From Prolixibacteraceae bacterium (GTDB lineage Bacteria; Bacteroidota; Bacteroidia; Bacteroidales; Prolixibacteraceae), in assembly GCA_947475715.1 (NCBI GenBank), contig CANJNY010000016.1, positions 1 to 59,062 on the forward strand: 59,062 bases of DNA, given 5' to 3'. The stretch's first letter is position 1; every line of letters begins with the position of its first letter. This document shows, in pieces, positions 1-8,428 of the stretch. The translations under genes were made by a program, and so were the position numbers. The notes under the pieces are model-generated. The model did not search any database. It was not told where the DNA came from and saw only the letters and a program-made list of their open reading frames with translations.

Positions 1-155
1 ACCTCCATTCGCTCGCCCAATATTCGGATCAGCTGAACATCGAGGCTATCGATCTTTTTACGACAGTTTTGAAGGGTATCCTGCTGAGAAAAAACAGTGA
101 AATTAGCACCAAAAAACATAATGGTTAATAGGATTATTCTTTTCATCTTTTTCAT
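1..155 (-). CDS. Exported chorismate mutase, AroQ class (partial, N-terminus only)
   Basis: Only the first 51 codons lie in the window; the gene runs off the left edge. The start at 155 gives a signal peptide (MKKMKRIILL, hydrophobic stretch, then FSQQ). A second ATG at 146 is also possible. Right after the signal comes CRKKIDSLDVQLIRILGERM, which fits helix 1 of AroQ-type chorismate mutase: the active-site Arg of the LRxxID pattern, a D-x-x-L-L pattern and the ERM with its second Arg. Chorismate mutase converts chorismate to prephenate, normally in the cytoplasm, so the export signal is unusual. It begins 34 bases after the preceding lipoprotein gene, so the two may be co-transcribed. The rest of the active site lies outside the window. 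Confidence 0.72.
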   Translation of the reverse strand, partial: MKKMKRIILLTIMFFGANFTVFSQQDTLQNCRKKIDSLDVQLIRILGERME

Positions 156-189
156 TCTTCTTTTATAATGTTAAAAAACCTGGATCTAA

Positions 190-1392
190 CTATAAAGATT
201 TACCAACCAATTTCCATGTATAGTTGGCCCCCTGGGATACAACTCCCCAAAAGTCAAATGAACCGATACTGCGGTCGCCTGCAGCATTGAGCGTAACAGG
301 GCCTGTGATGCCATAATGCCGATCAGCCTCTTCAAGAAATACATCTTTTAGTGTTGTATAGTCAATATTATTCTGCGAAAAAGCCGTTTCACTCTTTGCA
401 ATCACCCACATTGCATCATAGACCGATAAAGTATAGGCATCCGCATCCAATCCTGTTTTGCTTTTAATTGCGGCTGCAACCGGGGCAAGTAATGGATTTG
501 CCTGTTTCGGAAGACCAAAGTTGGGAACAAAAAACCCCGTATTTGCAGCAAATTGTGAGGCTGTAGCATTCGATATTAAGGCATCACTAAAAACTACACC
601 ATCACCCCCATACCAATTGACCGAGGAGAAAACCGGATCCCCTGAGGCTTGTTCAAAAAGGGCGGCACATTCATCAAAGGAGGCTAAATAAACCCCCACC
701 TGAGCAGAATTATTGCCGTTTGAGAAATATTGGATCTTCGCTTTAAGTGCTGCAAGTATTGAGGTAAAGTCGGTCGCATTGGTTGGATAAGGAGTGACTG
801 CATCAATGATCCCGCCCAAATCAGAAAATGCCAAGCCTACCGAATTCTGTAACCCTTTGTTCCCAATATCATCTCTTGCGAGTGTAATCAGCTTTCGAAG
901 CCCGGACTGATACATTGTCTGAGCCATTGCCCTCCCTTCAACCACATCGCCGGGGCAAAAGCGAAACAGAGCATCATCGGCTATCGCTAAAACTGAAGCT
1001 GTACTCCCCTGACTAACAACCAGAATTTTATTGTCATTCGCAAATTTACGGATAGCCCCAAGCTCTGCGCTCGATTGCGGCCCTATCAAAAGATGGATAT
1101 TCTTACCTTGGGCATCTTTGATTGCTGCCTGAGCAAGGAGTGTATCTAATTTTGTGTCGTAGATAAGGGTTGAAAACCTGTAACGAGACCCGGTTTGAAT
1201 CATATAATTATTGATATCAACAATGGCCAGGCTCATAGCTTCCTGTGAAGTGATGCCCAAAGAGGACCAGTTACCTGTAAGTGAAAGAAGTCCACCGATA
1301 GTGATATTTTGGGTATGAGGTATTGTTTCTTTTTTACAACTAATAATGGTAAGGGTAAAAAATAAAAACAGTAGAAAGTAAAATTTTTGCAT
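190..1392 (-). CDS. ABC-type substrate-binding lipoprotein, Leu/Ile/Val-binding (Peripla_BP_6) type
   Basis: Predicted extracytoplasmic solute-binding protein with the type I periplasmic fold used by branched-chain amino acid and amide receptors. The start at 1392 was preferred over the ATG at 1443 because it gives a compact lipoprotein signal (MQKFYFLLFLFF...TIISCKK, lipobox Cys19). The mature part opens with ITIGGLLSLTGNWSSLG, the usual first strand and loop of this family. It also has LLIGPQSSAELGAI and a later DAMWVIAKSE helix. About 400 residues is normal for the family. No ABC permease or ATPase gene is adjacent, so it may work alone as a ligand sensor or with a distant transporter. The ligand cannot be inferred. 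Confidence 0.85.
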   Translation of the reverse strand: MQKFYFLLFLFFTLTIISCKKETIPHTQNITIGGLLSLTGNWSSLGITSQEAMSLAIVDINNYMIQTGSRYRFSTLIYDTKLDTLLAQAAIKDAQGKNIHLLIGPQSSAELGAIRKFANDNKILVVSQGSTASVLAIADDALFRFCPGDVVEGRAMAQTMYQSGLRKLITLARDDIGNKGLQNSVGLAFSDLGGIIDAVTPYPTNATDFTSILAALKAKIQYFSNGNNSAQVGVYLASFDECAALFEQASGDPVFSSVNWYGGDGVVFSDALISNATASQFAANTGFFVPNFGLPKQANPLLAPVAAAIKSKTGLDADAYTLSVYDAMWVIAKSETAFSQNNIDYTTLKDVFLEEADRHYGITGPVTLNAAGDRSIGSFDFWGVVSQGANYTWKLVGKSL

Positions 1393-1567
1393 TTGATTAA
1401 AAAACGTGGATAAAATAATTTCATGTATAAATAGAACCTCCATGATATAAGGATTTAGCCAGATTAATGTTCAATATTATTCTGGAGGAAAGGTTAAATA
1501 CAAGGGTAATTCGAATTAAATAATCTGGCCGATTTCAATTTAAGCGTGGATCGATTTTTTGGAGGTG

Positions 1568-2305
1568 TTATAATTTATTGATTAATGAAGCCTGGCAGGC
1601 AGCTCCGAAGCCGTTGTCGATATTGACTACCGAGACGCCGCTTGAGCAACTGTTAAGCATTGAAAGCAATGCCGAAAGGCCTTGAAAATTTGCACCATAC
1701 CCAATACTGGTAGGCACCCCAATAACCGGTTTATCAACCAGACCACCAACAACGCTGGCAAGAGCCCCTTCCATTCCGGCGACAACAATAATTACGCGGG
1801 CATTGCGGATAAGATCCCATTTATGGAACAGGCGGTGAATTCCTGCCACCCCAACATCATAAACAGTAACTACCTCATTATTAAGAAATCGGGCGGTTTC
1901 AACAGCCTCCTCAGCAACAGGAAGGTCAGAGGTTCCGGCCGAAACAACTACTATATATCCATTTCCGGTAATCTCTTCCTTATGTTTATAACAAATTGTC
2001 CGGGCCAATGAATTATAAACAGCTCCCGGAACAACAGTTTTAACTGCCTCAAACATCTCAGAGGTTGCCCGGGTAGCCAGGATGTCTAATCCATTCTTAA
2101 ACATTCGTTCTACGATTAAGCGTACCTGCTCGGTGGTTTTTCCTGAGGCGTAAATTATTTCGGGAATACCGGTTCGTTTTTGCCGGTCAGTATCGATGGT
2201 TGCAAATCCCATATCTTCGAGACCCGGACTTTTAAGTTGATTTAGCGCTTCCTCAAGCCCAATTTCTCCGAGTTTATATTTTTCAAGGATATCACGAGAA
2301 TCCAT
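1568..2305 (-). CDS. larB: LarB, nickel-pincer cofactor biosynthesis carboxylase/hydrolase
   Basis: LarB carboxylates the pyridinium ring of nicotinic acid adenine dinucleotide and hydrolyses the phosphoanhydride, the first step toward the nickel-pincer nucleotide. The C-terminal half is PurE-like: SAGTSDLPVAEEA, then VVAGMEGALASVVGGLVDKPVIGVPTS with GYGANFQG. The N-terminal part has the small helical region (DILEKYKLGEIGLEEAL) and the GIPEIIYASGKT motif typical of LarB. The start at 2305 (MDSRDILEKY) is used; an ATG at 2341 would overlap larC by 35 bases. It lies one base after the larC stop, so translation is probably coupled. About 245 residues is the usual size. Confidence 0.93.
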   Translation of the reverse strand: MDSRDILEKYKLGEIGLEEALNQLKSPGLEDMGFATIDTDRQKRTGIPEIIYASGKTTEQVRLIVERMFKNGLDILATRATSEMFEAVKTVVPGAVYNSLARTICYKHKEEITGNGYIVVVSAGTSDLPVAEEAVETARFLNNEVVTVYDVGVAGIHRLFHKWDLIRNARVIIVVAGMEGALASVVGGLVDKPVIGVPTSIGYGANFQGLSALLSMLNSCSSGVSVVNIDNGFGAACQASLINKL

Positions 2306-2306
2306 T

Positions 2307-3479
2307 TTAAACTGTTTTATTGATAATTTTCTCAACTTCATTCAGGCTTAGCTCATGCAGTGTGGCCAGTCTCTGAAGGTCATCATACTCAGGTTTGGTA
2401 TGAATTTCTTTACCCTGAAAGAAACTTGATTTAATCCGGATTGTTCCGATTTCGGTTTCCAGTTCCCCATCCTTGCGTTCCAGAACAGTTTTGGTCACGG
2501 GGTATTCCCGTATACCGATTGTAGTACTGTGTTTAAAGATGATGGTTTTTATTTCGGAAAGCAGGTTCTTTTCACAGAGAACAGATAATTTATTTGCCGG
2601 TCGTGACTTTTTCATAAGGATAGGGGTCAGAAAGACATCACTTGAACCGGCTTCAAAAAGTTTCTGAAAAAGATGATCATACCATTCAGGGTTCATATCA
2701 TCAATATTACATTCAGTCATCCAGGCTTCCATGGGTTTTGAACCGGATAATTCAGCCTCGAATTCTGACAAATAAACCCGAAGCACATTCGGGATTTCAG
2801 AAATATCCCGATGACCGATCCCGTAGGCGATTTTTTGAATTGGAAAAGCAATCTGATCAGTAAATTCGTCAGTAATGGCAACCAGAATTGCCGCACCTGT
2901 CGGGGTTGTAGCTTCGTGTTGAACCAGACCGGTCCGAACAGGTACATTTCTTATTATTTCAACAGTTGCGGGTGCAGGAACCGGCATAATACCATGAGCA
3001 CATTTTACGGTACCACCGCCTAGTTGAACAGGAGAAGATATTACTTTGTCCACCTTCAGGTAATCGAGGCAGATAGCTGCTCCCACGATATCTGCGATCG
3101 AATCCAGAGCGCCAACCTCATGAAAATGAACACGTTGCTTATCGATCCGATGTACTTTGGCTTCGGCCTCTGCGATAAGGTCAAAAATACGGATAGAATT
3201 CTTTTTTACATGATCCGAAAGCGAACTCCGATTAATTAATTCTTCAATATGACGAAGGTGACGGTGTTTTTCATTTTCGGGATTTTCAATGATTACCGTA
3301 GCTTTTGTACCCGAGATCCCTCTTCTGCTATCGTTTGATATTTCGAGATGGAATCCTTCAATATTGAGTTTCTGAAGCTCCCGGATAAGGAATTCGGGAT
3401 TCACACCCAGATCAATCATCGCCCCCAGATTCATATCTCCGCTAATGCCTGCAAAACAATCGTAATATAAAATTCGCAT
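2307..3479 (-). CDS. larC: LarC, nickel insertion protein of the nickel-pincer cofactor pathway
   Basis: LarC is the CTP-dependent cyclometallase that inserts nickel into the pincer precursor. Visible family marks are the N-terminal YYDCFAGISGDMNLGAMIDLG, the central HFHEVGALDSIADIVGA, the SSPVQLGGGTVKCAHG stretch, and a C-terminal domain with CNIDDMNPEW. In Lactiplantibacillus plantarum the gene is split into larC1/larC2 by a programmed frameshift; here one uninterrupted 390-codon frame covers both parts. The stop is one base before larB and the start three bases after larE, giving a tight larE-larC-larB operon. Confidence 0.94.
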   Translation of the reverse strand: MRILYYDCFAGISGDMNLGAMIDLGVNPEFLIRELQKLNIEGFHLEISNDSRRGISGTKATVIIENPENEKHRHLRHIEELINRSSLSDHVKKNSIRIFDLIAEAEAKVHRIDKQRVHFHEVGALDSIADIVGAAICLDYLKVDKVISSPVQLGGGTVKCAHGIMPVPAPATVEIIRNVPVRTGLVQHEATTPTGAAILVAITDEFTDQIAFPIQKIAYGIGHRDISEIPNVLRVYLSEFEAELSGSKPMEAWMTECNIDDMNPEWYDHLFQKLFEAGSSDVFLTPILMKKSRPANKLSVLCEKNLLSEIKTIIFKHSTTIGIREYPVTKTVLERKDGELETEIGTIRIKSSFFQGKEIHTKPEYDDLQRLATLHELSLNEVEKIINKTV

Positions 3480-3482
3480 AAT

Positions 3483-4322
3483 TTAAATTTTTCTCAAATC
3501 TGTGAGCTGTATCGCTCTGTTCATTTTACCTGACACCAACCCCTCCTGGTCAATCTCTGTATGTTTAAAACCGATCTTCTTCATTTCGGCATTAATTTTC
3601 TCATGCATGAAATTAAGTTTTTCAATATCGCTGTTCAGAACTTCTATTTTTCCATAATTACCAAAGTGACGAACACGAACATCATCAAAACCCAACTGAT
3701 TAAGCATATCCTCTGCGTGTTCAATTTGCCGGAGCTTATCCAATGTAACCACCTGATTATAAGGTATTCTAGAGCTTAAGCAAGGACTGGCAGGCTTGTT
3801 CCAGTTGGGCAAATTATAATATTGTGCAATCGTACGAACATCCTGCTTCGTTAATTTACAGTCAACAAGAGGGGATTGGACCAGGTTCTCTTTTGCCGCA
3901 TCAATACCGGGACGGTAATCCCCAAGATCATCATAATTGGTTCCGCTCAAAATAATAAAATCAGGAAATTCCTTTGCCAGTATTTGCAAGTCCTTAAACA
4001 AGTGGTCTTTACAAAAGAAACAACGGTTTATAGGATTTTCGCTATACCGTAAATCGCCCAGCTCATTGGTTTTAATTACACGAAGTTGAATATCAAATGT
4101 TTCACAGAACGTTTGAGCGAGCACAAAATCACTGTTTTTGAGACTTTCTGAATTTGAAATTACACCCCAAACCATTTCCCTACCCTGAAATTTCCGCGCC
4201 AGATAGAGTACCAGCGATGAATCGATGCCTCCTGAAAAAGCCACAATGGAACCTTTTCGTAGCCGGAACCATTGCTCAAGCAGGATTAATTTACCAGTTA
4301 TAATTGAGTCCAGGACAATCAT
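3483..4322 (-). CDS. larE: LarE, ATP-dependent sulfur transferase for the nickel-pincer cofactor
   Basis: LarE adenylates the pyridinium dicarboxylate mononucleotide and converts its two carboxylates to thiocarboxylates. The PP-loop SGGIDSS is at residues 30-36. Later motifs include LSGTNYDDLGDYRPG and KPASPCLSSRIPY. Three cysteines stand in conserved-looking positions: Cys101 and Cys104 (NRCFFCKDHLF) and Cys181 (SPCLSSR). Lactiplantibacillus LarE sacrifices a single Cys; LarE proteins with three Cys, such as that of Thermotoga, are reported to hold a 4Fe-4S cluster that carries the transferred sulfur. This one looks like the cluster type, which is an inference. It is the first gene of the larECB operon. 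Confidence 0.93.
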   Translation of the reverse strand: MIVLDSIITGKLILLEQWFRLRKGSIVAFSGGIDSSLVLYLARKFQGREMVWGVISNSESLKNSDFVLAQTFCETFDIQLRVIKTNELGDLRYSENPINRCFFCKDHLFKDLQILAKEFPDFIILSGTNYDDLGDYRPGIDAAKENLVQSPLVDCKLTKQDVRTIAQYYNLPNWNKPASPCLSSRIPYNQVVTLDKLRQIEHAEDMLNQLGFDDVRVRHFGNYGKIEVLNSDIEKLNFMHEKINAEMKKIGFKHTEIDQEGLVSGKMNRAIQLTDLRKI

Positions 4323-4676
4323 CTAATTATAATAAATTATTATAGGTTAAAATAGGAGTTAAAAATCCGATTCTAAAACACCATCCCGATGAACAACCGT
4401 TCCGAATGATATTGCTGTGTAAAACTAAAAATAATTAATGAAGAAATTATCTGTTTTCCCAATATAAGCAACAGTTAGAACGAAAAGAGGTTGTCAAAAA
4501 ATGAGTTTACAAAACAGAGCACAAGAATACTTATCAAAATTATATTATTTATAATCGATTTTAGAATAAATCTGTTTAGATGAATTTGTACAGCTATCGT
4601 AAAATAATTCTAAAAATATAAATACTTTTGCAAGGTAAAGAAATATTGCTTATCCATAACATTAAAGAAAATTGCT
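4323..4676. other. Intergenic region between divergent larE and lipoprotein genes
   Basis: About 350 bases of A/T-rich sequence between two divergent genes. Near its right end is a TACTTTTG element for the rightward gene. I found no convincing minus-strand promoter for larE, no hairpin and no open frame with gene-like features. Confidence 0.5.
4623..4630 (+). promoter_or_regulatory. Putative -7 element (TACTTTTG) of the OB-fold lipoprotein gene
   Basis: TACTTTTG matches the Bacteroidota TAnnTTTG -7 consensus and lies 46 bases before the start codon at 4677. A TTTG occurs upstream but at 34 bases spacing, too far to be a good -33 partner, so only the -7 box is supported. Confidence 0.45.
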
Positions 4677-5381
4677 ATGAAATTAAATACTTTCTTATTT
4701 TTAGCCACTACACTGGTGATGGCTGCATCCTGTGGAACCAAACCAAAACAGAGCGAAAATCTGGCACCCAACGTACACAAAGTGACAACTGAAGAGGTGA
4801 TTCAGTCGAGCAACTACACTTATCTTCGAGTAAAGGAAGATGGCAAAGAGAGCTGGATTGCGATTGCCAGACAGGAAGTTATGGTAGGTCAAACCTATTA
4901 TTTTGAGCCAAGTATCGAGATGGCCAATTTTACAAGTAAGGAGCTTAAAAGAACTTTTCCAACAATTCTTTTCGTAGCCAAATTCAGCAATGCCCCAATC
5001 ATAGCAGCTGAAAAATTTGCGATCTCCGATCCGCCAAAAGGAAAACAAGCTGCAGTTCCCAGGGAGGGGCTTAAAATATCACCTGCTGTTAATGGAATAA
5101 CAATTGGAGATCTTTATGCAAAAAAAGATCTCTATGGTGGTAAAACAGTAAAAATCAAAGGGGAAGTGGTAAAATTCAATGCACAGATAATGGGTAAAAA
5201 CTGGTTTCACATCCAGGATGGCACGAAGAACAACGAGGATTTTGACCTAACCGTTACCAGTGCTGCAGAAGTTAAAGTTGGTGATATCGTAACAATTGAG
5301 GGAGTCGTTGAACTGAAAAAAGATTTCGGAGCGGGCTATTCATATGACGTAATTGTAGAAGAAGCTAAACTGGTTCCTTAA
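4677..5381 (+). CDS. Lipoprotein with C-terminal OB-fold (NrfJ/YdeI-like) domain
   Basis: The N-terminus is a lipoprotein signal (MKLNTFLFL...VMAASCG, Cys19), so the product is probably anchored in the periplasm or outer membrane. Residues about 35-110 form a small domain (TYLRVKEDGKESWIAIA, YYFEPSIEMANFTSKELKRTF). Residues about 140-234 resemble an OB-fold of the kind found with c-type cytochrome or nitrite reductase accessory proteins: GKTVKIKGEVVKFNAQIMG, WFHIQDGT, DLTVTSAAEVKVGDIVTIEGVV. The start matches the signal peptide and the promoter position. A strong terminator follows 29 bases after the stop, so it is a single-gene unit. The exact role is unknown. Confidence 0.8.
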   Translation: MKLNTFLFLATTLVMAASCGTKPKQSENLAPNVHKVTTEEVIQSSNYTYLRVKEDGKESWIAIARQEVMVGQTYYFEPSIEMANFTSKELKRTFPTILFVAKFSNAPIIAAEKFAISDPPKGKQAAVPREGLKISPAVNGITIGDLYAKKDLYGGKTVKIKGEVVKFNAQIMGKNWFHIQDGTKNNEDFDLTVTSAAEVKVGDIVTIEGVVELKKDFGAGYSYDVIVEEAKLVP

Positions 5382-5410
5382 ATTTCTCTAATAAACCAGT
5401 GAACCAAAGA

Positions 5411-5449
5411 AAAGGTCCCTCATCGCAAAACGATGAGGGACCTTTTTGT
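5411..5449 (+). terminator. Rho-independent terminator after the OB-fold lipoprotein gene
   Basis: A 15-bp perfect stem, AAAGGTCCCTCATCG with CGATGAGGGACCTTT, a five-base loop CAAAA, and a T run (5443-5447). It ends transcription of the lipoprotein gene 40 bases before the next start. Confidence 0.92.
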
Positions 5450-5488
5450 TAAAATCTTTTGTATTTTAGTGGGCTATTAGCGTTTTTT

Positions 5489-8428
5489 ATGAAATACACC
5501 CTTCCATTTGAAAAATTATCACAGTCGATTGACGGTGATTTATATAGCGATAAAACGCACCGGATTATCTATTCTACCGACGCCTCTTCATACCGTGAAA
5601 TGCCTCAGGCAGTAGTCATACCCAAAGATAAGCACGATGTTAAAAAAATTCTGGCTTTTGCACGGGAGCATAATACCTCAATAATTCCACGCGGTGCAGG
5701 AACATCGCTTGCAGGCCAGGTTGTGGGAGGTGGCATCGTTGTGGATATTTCGAAATATATGGACCGGATTCTGGAATTCAACAGAGAGGAGCAATGGATT
5801 ACCGTTGAGCCAGGTGTAAATCTTGCCGAATTAAACAACTATCTCAAACCTTATGGATTACAATTTGGTCCGGAAACATCGACGAGTAACCGCTGCCGGC
5901 TGGGTGGCATGCTGGGGAATAACTCCTGTGGTTTACGCTCCCTGATTTATGGAAGTGTCCGCGAACATGTTCTTGAGGTTGAAACATTACTTGCCGATGG
6001 TTCGGAAGCCACATTCGGGCAGCTTACCCTGGAAGACTTTAACGCCAAATGCGACGCAGACCCTGACCTTCTTGAAACGAAGATTTATATGCATATCAGG
6101 CATGTGTTATCAAACAAGACGACAAGAGATAAAATCACAGAGATGTATCCTGAGAAAGCTGTTGTCCGGCGCAATATGGGTTATGCGGTAGATTTTTTAA
6201 TGGAAACTGATCCGTTCACCGGTAATGGAAAACCTTTTAATTTTGCCAAATTACTTGCGGGTTCTGAAGGAACATTGGCATTTACCACAGCCATAAAGTT
6301 AAATCTGATCCCATTGGCTCCACCGATAAAGTGTGTAGTTCCGGCACATTTCGCAACACTAGAGGAAGCTCTTGAAGCCAATATTTTAATTCTGAAGCAT
6401 AAACCATCTGCCATTGAACTGATGGATGATATAATCATGAATTGCACTAAGGAGAGCCTATCGCAACGTGAAAACCGTTTTTTTATCGAAGGTGATCCAC
6501 AGGCTATTTTAATGATTGAATTTGCTGCTCATAGCCGCGAACAGATCGAAGAATCCTATACCGCCATGGTCAAGGAACTTAAAGAAGCGGGAATGGGGTA
6601 CCACTTTCCATTAATTTTTGGTGACGATCAGATAAAAAAAGTGTGGGAACTACGAACTGCCGGCTTAGGTCTGCTATCCAATATCCCCGGAGACAAACGA
6701 AGTACTACGGTAATTGAAGATACTGCAGTTGCTCCCGAGAGACTTCCGGCTTACATCGCAGAGTTTAAATTAATTATGGAAAAGTATGGCCAGCGATGTG
6801 TCTATTATGCCCATATCGCAACAGGAGAGTTGCATCTCAGACCATTACTGAATCTGAAGACAATTGAAGACCAGATAATTTATGCTACTTTGGCTCAGGA
6901 TGTTGCCGCGTTGGTAAAGAAGCACAGAGGCTCACTTTCGGGGGAACATGGAGACGGCAGGCTGCGGGGTTCATTCATTCCGTTTATGTACGGAGAGGAG
7001 ATATATGAATTATTCAAAGAGATCAAGAATACCTGGGATCCCTGCAATGTGTTGAATCCGGGTAAAATAACCGAGGTGCCACCCATTACACAAAACCTCC
7101 GGTTTGAGGTTGCTAACCGCTATCCTGAAATTACGACGACCCTTGATTTCTCCTCAACCTACGGATTTCTGCGAGCCGTTGAACAGTGTAACGGATCGGG
7201 AGATTGCCGTAAATCGGAGCTTATCGGCGGAACGATGTGCCCAACTTATATGGCCACTCGTGATGAAGATAAAACAACCCGGGCCCGGGCCAATATCCTG
7301 AGAGAGTACATTCACCATTCTCCGAAGGATAAACCTCTGATTCAGAAAGAGATTTACAAAGTTCTCGACCTTTGTATTTCGTGCAAGGGATGCAAAGGGG
7401 AATGCCCTTCAAATGTCGATATGGCCAAGATCAAAGCCGAATTTCTTCAGCAGTATCATGATGAAAATGGAACTCCGCTGAGGTCCACTCTTGTTGCCTA
7501 TTTGCCTCGAATGGGAAATTTAGCGATTGCTTTAGCCCCTGTTACTAACTTTATACTGAATCAACGATGGTTTAACCGTCTGATCGGATTTCATCCAAAA
7601 CGAAAAATCCCGGGTTACTCGGTACAGAGTCTGGCCAGTTGGTTTGCCAAAATTCCCAAAATGAACGGAACGAAGGGGAAAGTATATTTGTTTGCCGATG
7701 AATTTACCAATTACCAGGAATCTCACATCGGTATTAAAGCGATCCTGCTTTTAAATCAGCTCGGATATGAAGTTATAATTCCGGAGCACCGTGAAAGTAG
7801 CAGAACGTTGCTTTCGAAGGGTTTTGTCCGGGAAGCGAAGAAAGTAGCAACTGAAAACGTAAATCGGCTAAAGGATCTGATATCATCTGATTCACCGCTG
7901 ATTGGTATCGAACCCTCAACCATACTTACCTTCAGGGACGAATATCCGGAATTGGTAGAATCAACCTTAAAAGAGTCGGCGTTAGAATTGGGCAGAAATG
8001 CCCTGTTGTTTGATGAATTCTTTGTACGCGAAATGGAGAAGGGAAATATATCCACTGAACGGTTTACCCGCGATAAGAAAGCGATCAAGCTGCATACCCA
8101 TTGTCAGCAAAAAGCAATAGCCTCTTCACGCTCAACACTACAGATGCTCTCACTACCTGAGAACTATTCTGTTCAGGAGATCAAATCGGGGTGTTGCGGT
8201 ATGGCCGGATCATTTGGCTATGAACGGGAGCATTATGAACTTTCGATGCAAATTGGCGAAATGGTACTCTTTCCTGAAGTACGCAAAAGTGACAGCACCA
8301 CAACAATTGCAACATCAGGAACCAGTTGCAGACATCAGATTAAAGATGGAACAGGAAAAATTGCGTTACACCCAATTGAGATTATGTATGGCGCCATTAT
8401 AAGTGAAAACAAGCCATTAAGCAATTAA
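5489..8428 (+). CDS. FAD- and Fe-S-containing D-lactate/glycolate-type dehydrogenase
   Basis: A fused flavin and iron-sulfur oxidoreductase of the D-2-hydroxyacid dehydrogenase class, like YdiJ/DLD-type enzymes. The ATG at 5489 is chosen over a TTG at 5459 because family proteins begin close to it. Order of parts: FAD-binding domain of the PCMH type (PRGAGTSLAGQVVGGG), a FAD-oxidase C-terminal domain with SGEHGDGRLRGSFIP, a ferredoxin-like segment with two cysteine clusters (EQCNGSGDC...MCPTY and CISCKGCKGECPSN), and two C-terminal CCG-type motifs (HTHCQQKA and SGCCGMAGSFGYE). It likely passes electrons from a 2-hydroxyacid to the respiratory chain. Its position opposite the larECB operon suggests D-lactate, but substrate cannot be read from sequence. 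Its stop overlaps the convergent methyltransferase gene by four bases. Confidence 0.9.
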   Translation: MKYTLPFEKLSQSIDGDLYSDKTHRIIYSTDASSYREMPQAVVIPKDKHDVKKILAFAREHNTSIIPRGAGTSLAGQVVGGGIVVDISKYMDRILEFNREEQWITVEPGVNLAELNNYLKPYGLQFGPETSTSNRCRLGGMLGNNSCGLRSLIYGSVREHVLEVETLLADGSEATFGQLTLEDFNAKCDADPDLLETKIYMHIRHVLSNKTTRDKITEMYPEKAVVRRNMGYAVDFLMETDPFTGNGKPFNFAKLLAGSEGTLAFTTAIKLNLIPLAPPIKCVVPAHFATLEEALEANILILKHKPSAIELMDDIIMNCTKESLSQRENRFFIEGDPQAILMIEFAAHSREQIEESYTAMVKELKEAGMGYHFPLIFGDDQIKKVWELRTAGLGLLSNIPGDKRSTTVIEDTAVAPERLPAYIAEFKLIMEKYGQRCVYYAHIATGELHLRPLLNLKTIEDQIIYATLAQDVAALVKKHRGSLSGEHGDGRLRGSFIPFMYGEEIYELFKEIKNTWDPCNVLNPGKITEVPPITQNLRFEVANRYPEITTTLDFSSTYGFLRAVEQCNGSGDCRKSELIGGTMCPTYMATRDEDKTTRARANILREYIHHSPKDKPLIQKEIYKVLDLCISCKGCKGECPSNVDMAKIKAEFLQQYHDENGTPLRSTLVAYLPRMGNLAIALAPVTNFILNQRWFNRLIGFHPKRKIPGYSVQSLASWFAKIPKMNGTKGKVYLFADEFTNYQESHIGIKAILLLNQLGYEVIIPEHRESSRTLLSKGFVREAKKVATENVNRLKDLISSDSPLIGIEPSTILTFRDEYPELVESTLKESALELGRNALLFDEFFVREMEKGNISTERFTRDKKAIKLHTHCQQKAIASSRSTLQMLSLPENYSVQEIKSGCCGMAGSFGYEREHYELSMQIGEMVLFPEVRKSDSTTTIATSGTSCRHQIKDGTGKIALHPIEIMYGAIISENKPLSN

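Noticed and set aside
2307-3479. Possible programmed frameshift in larC as in Lactiplantibacillus
   Set aside because: The gene is one continuous frame here, so no recoding is needed.
4373-4450. Minus-strand reading that ends HSERLFIGMVF, like the tail of an outer-membrane protein
   Set aside because: Only about 25 codons are open before a stop, with no start and no recognisable motif; it is too short to call a remnant.
5605-5838. Minus-strand open frames inside the FAD/Fe-S oxidase gene and similar shadows elsewhere
   Set aside because: They lie fully within well-supported genes, in other frames, with compositions that follow from the real gene.
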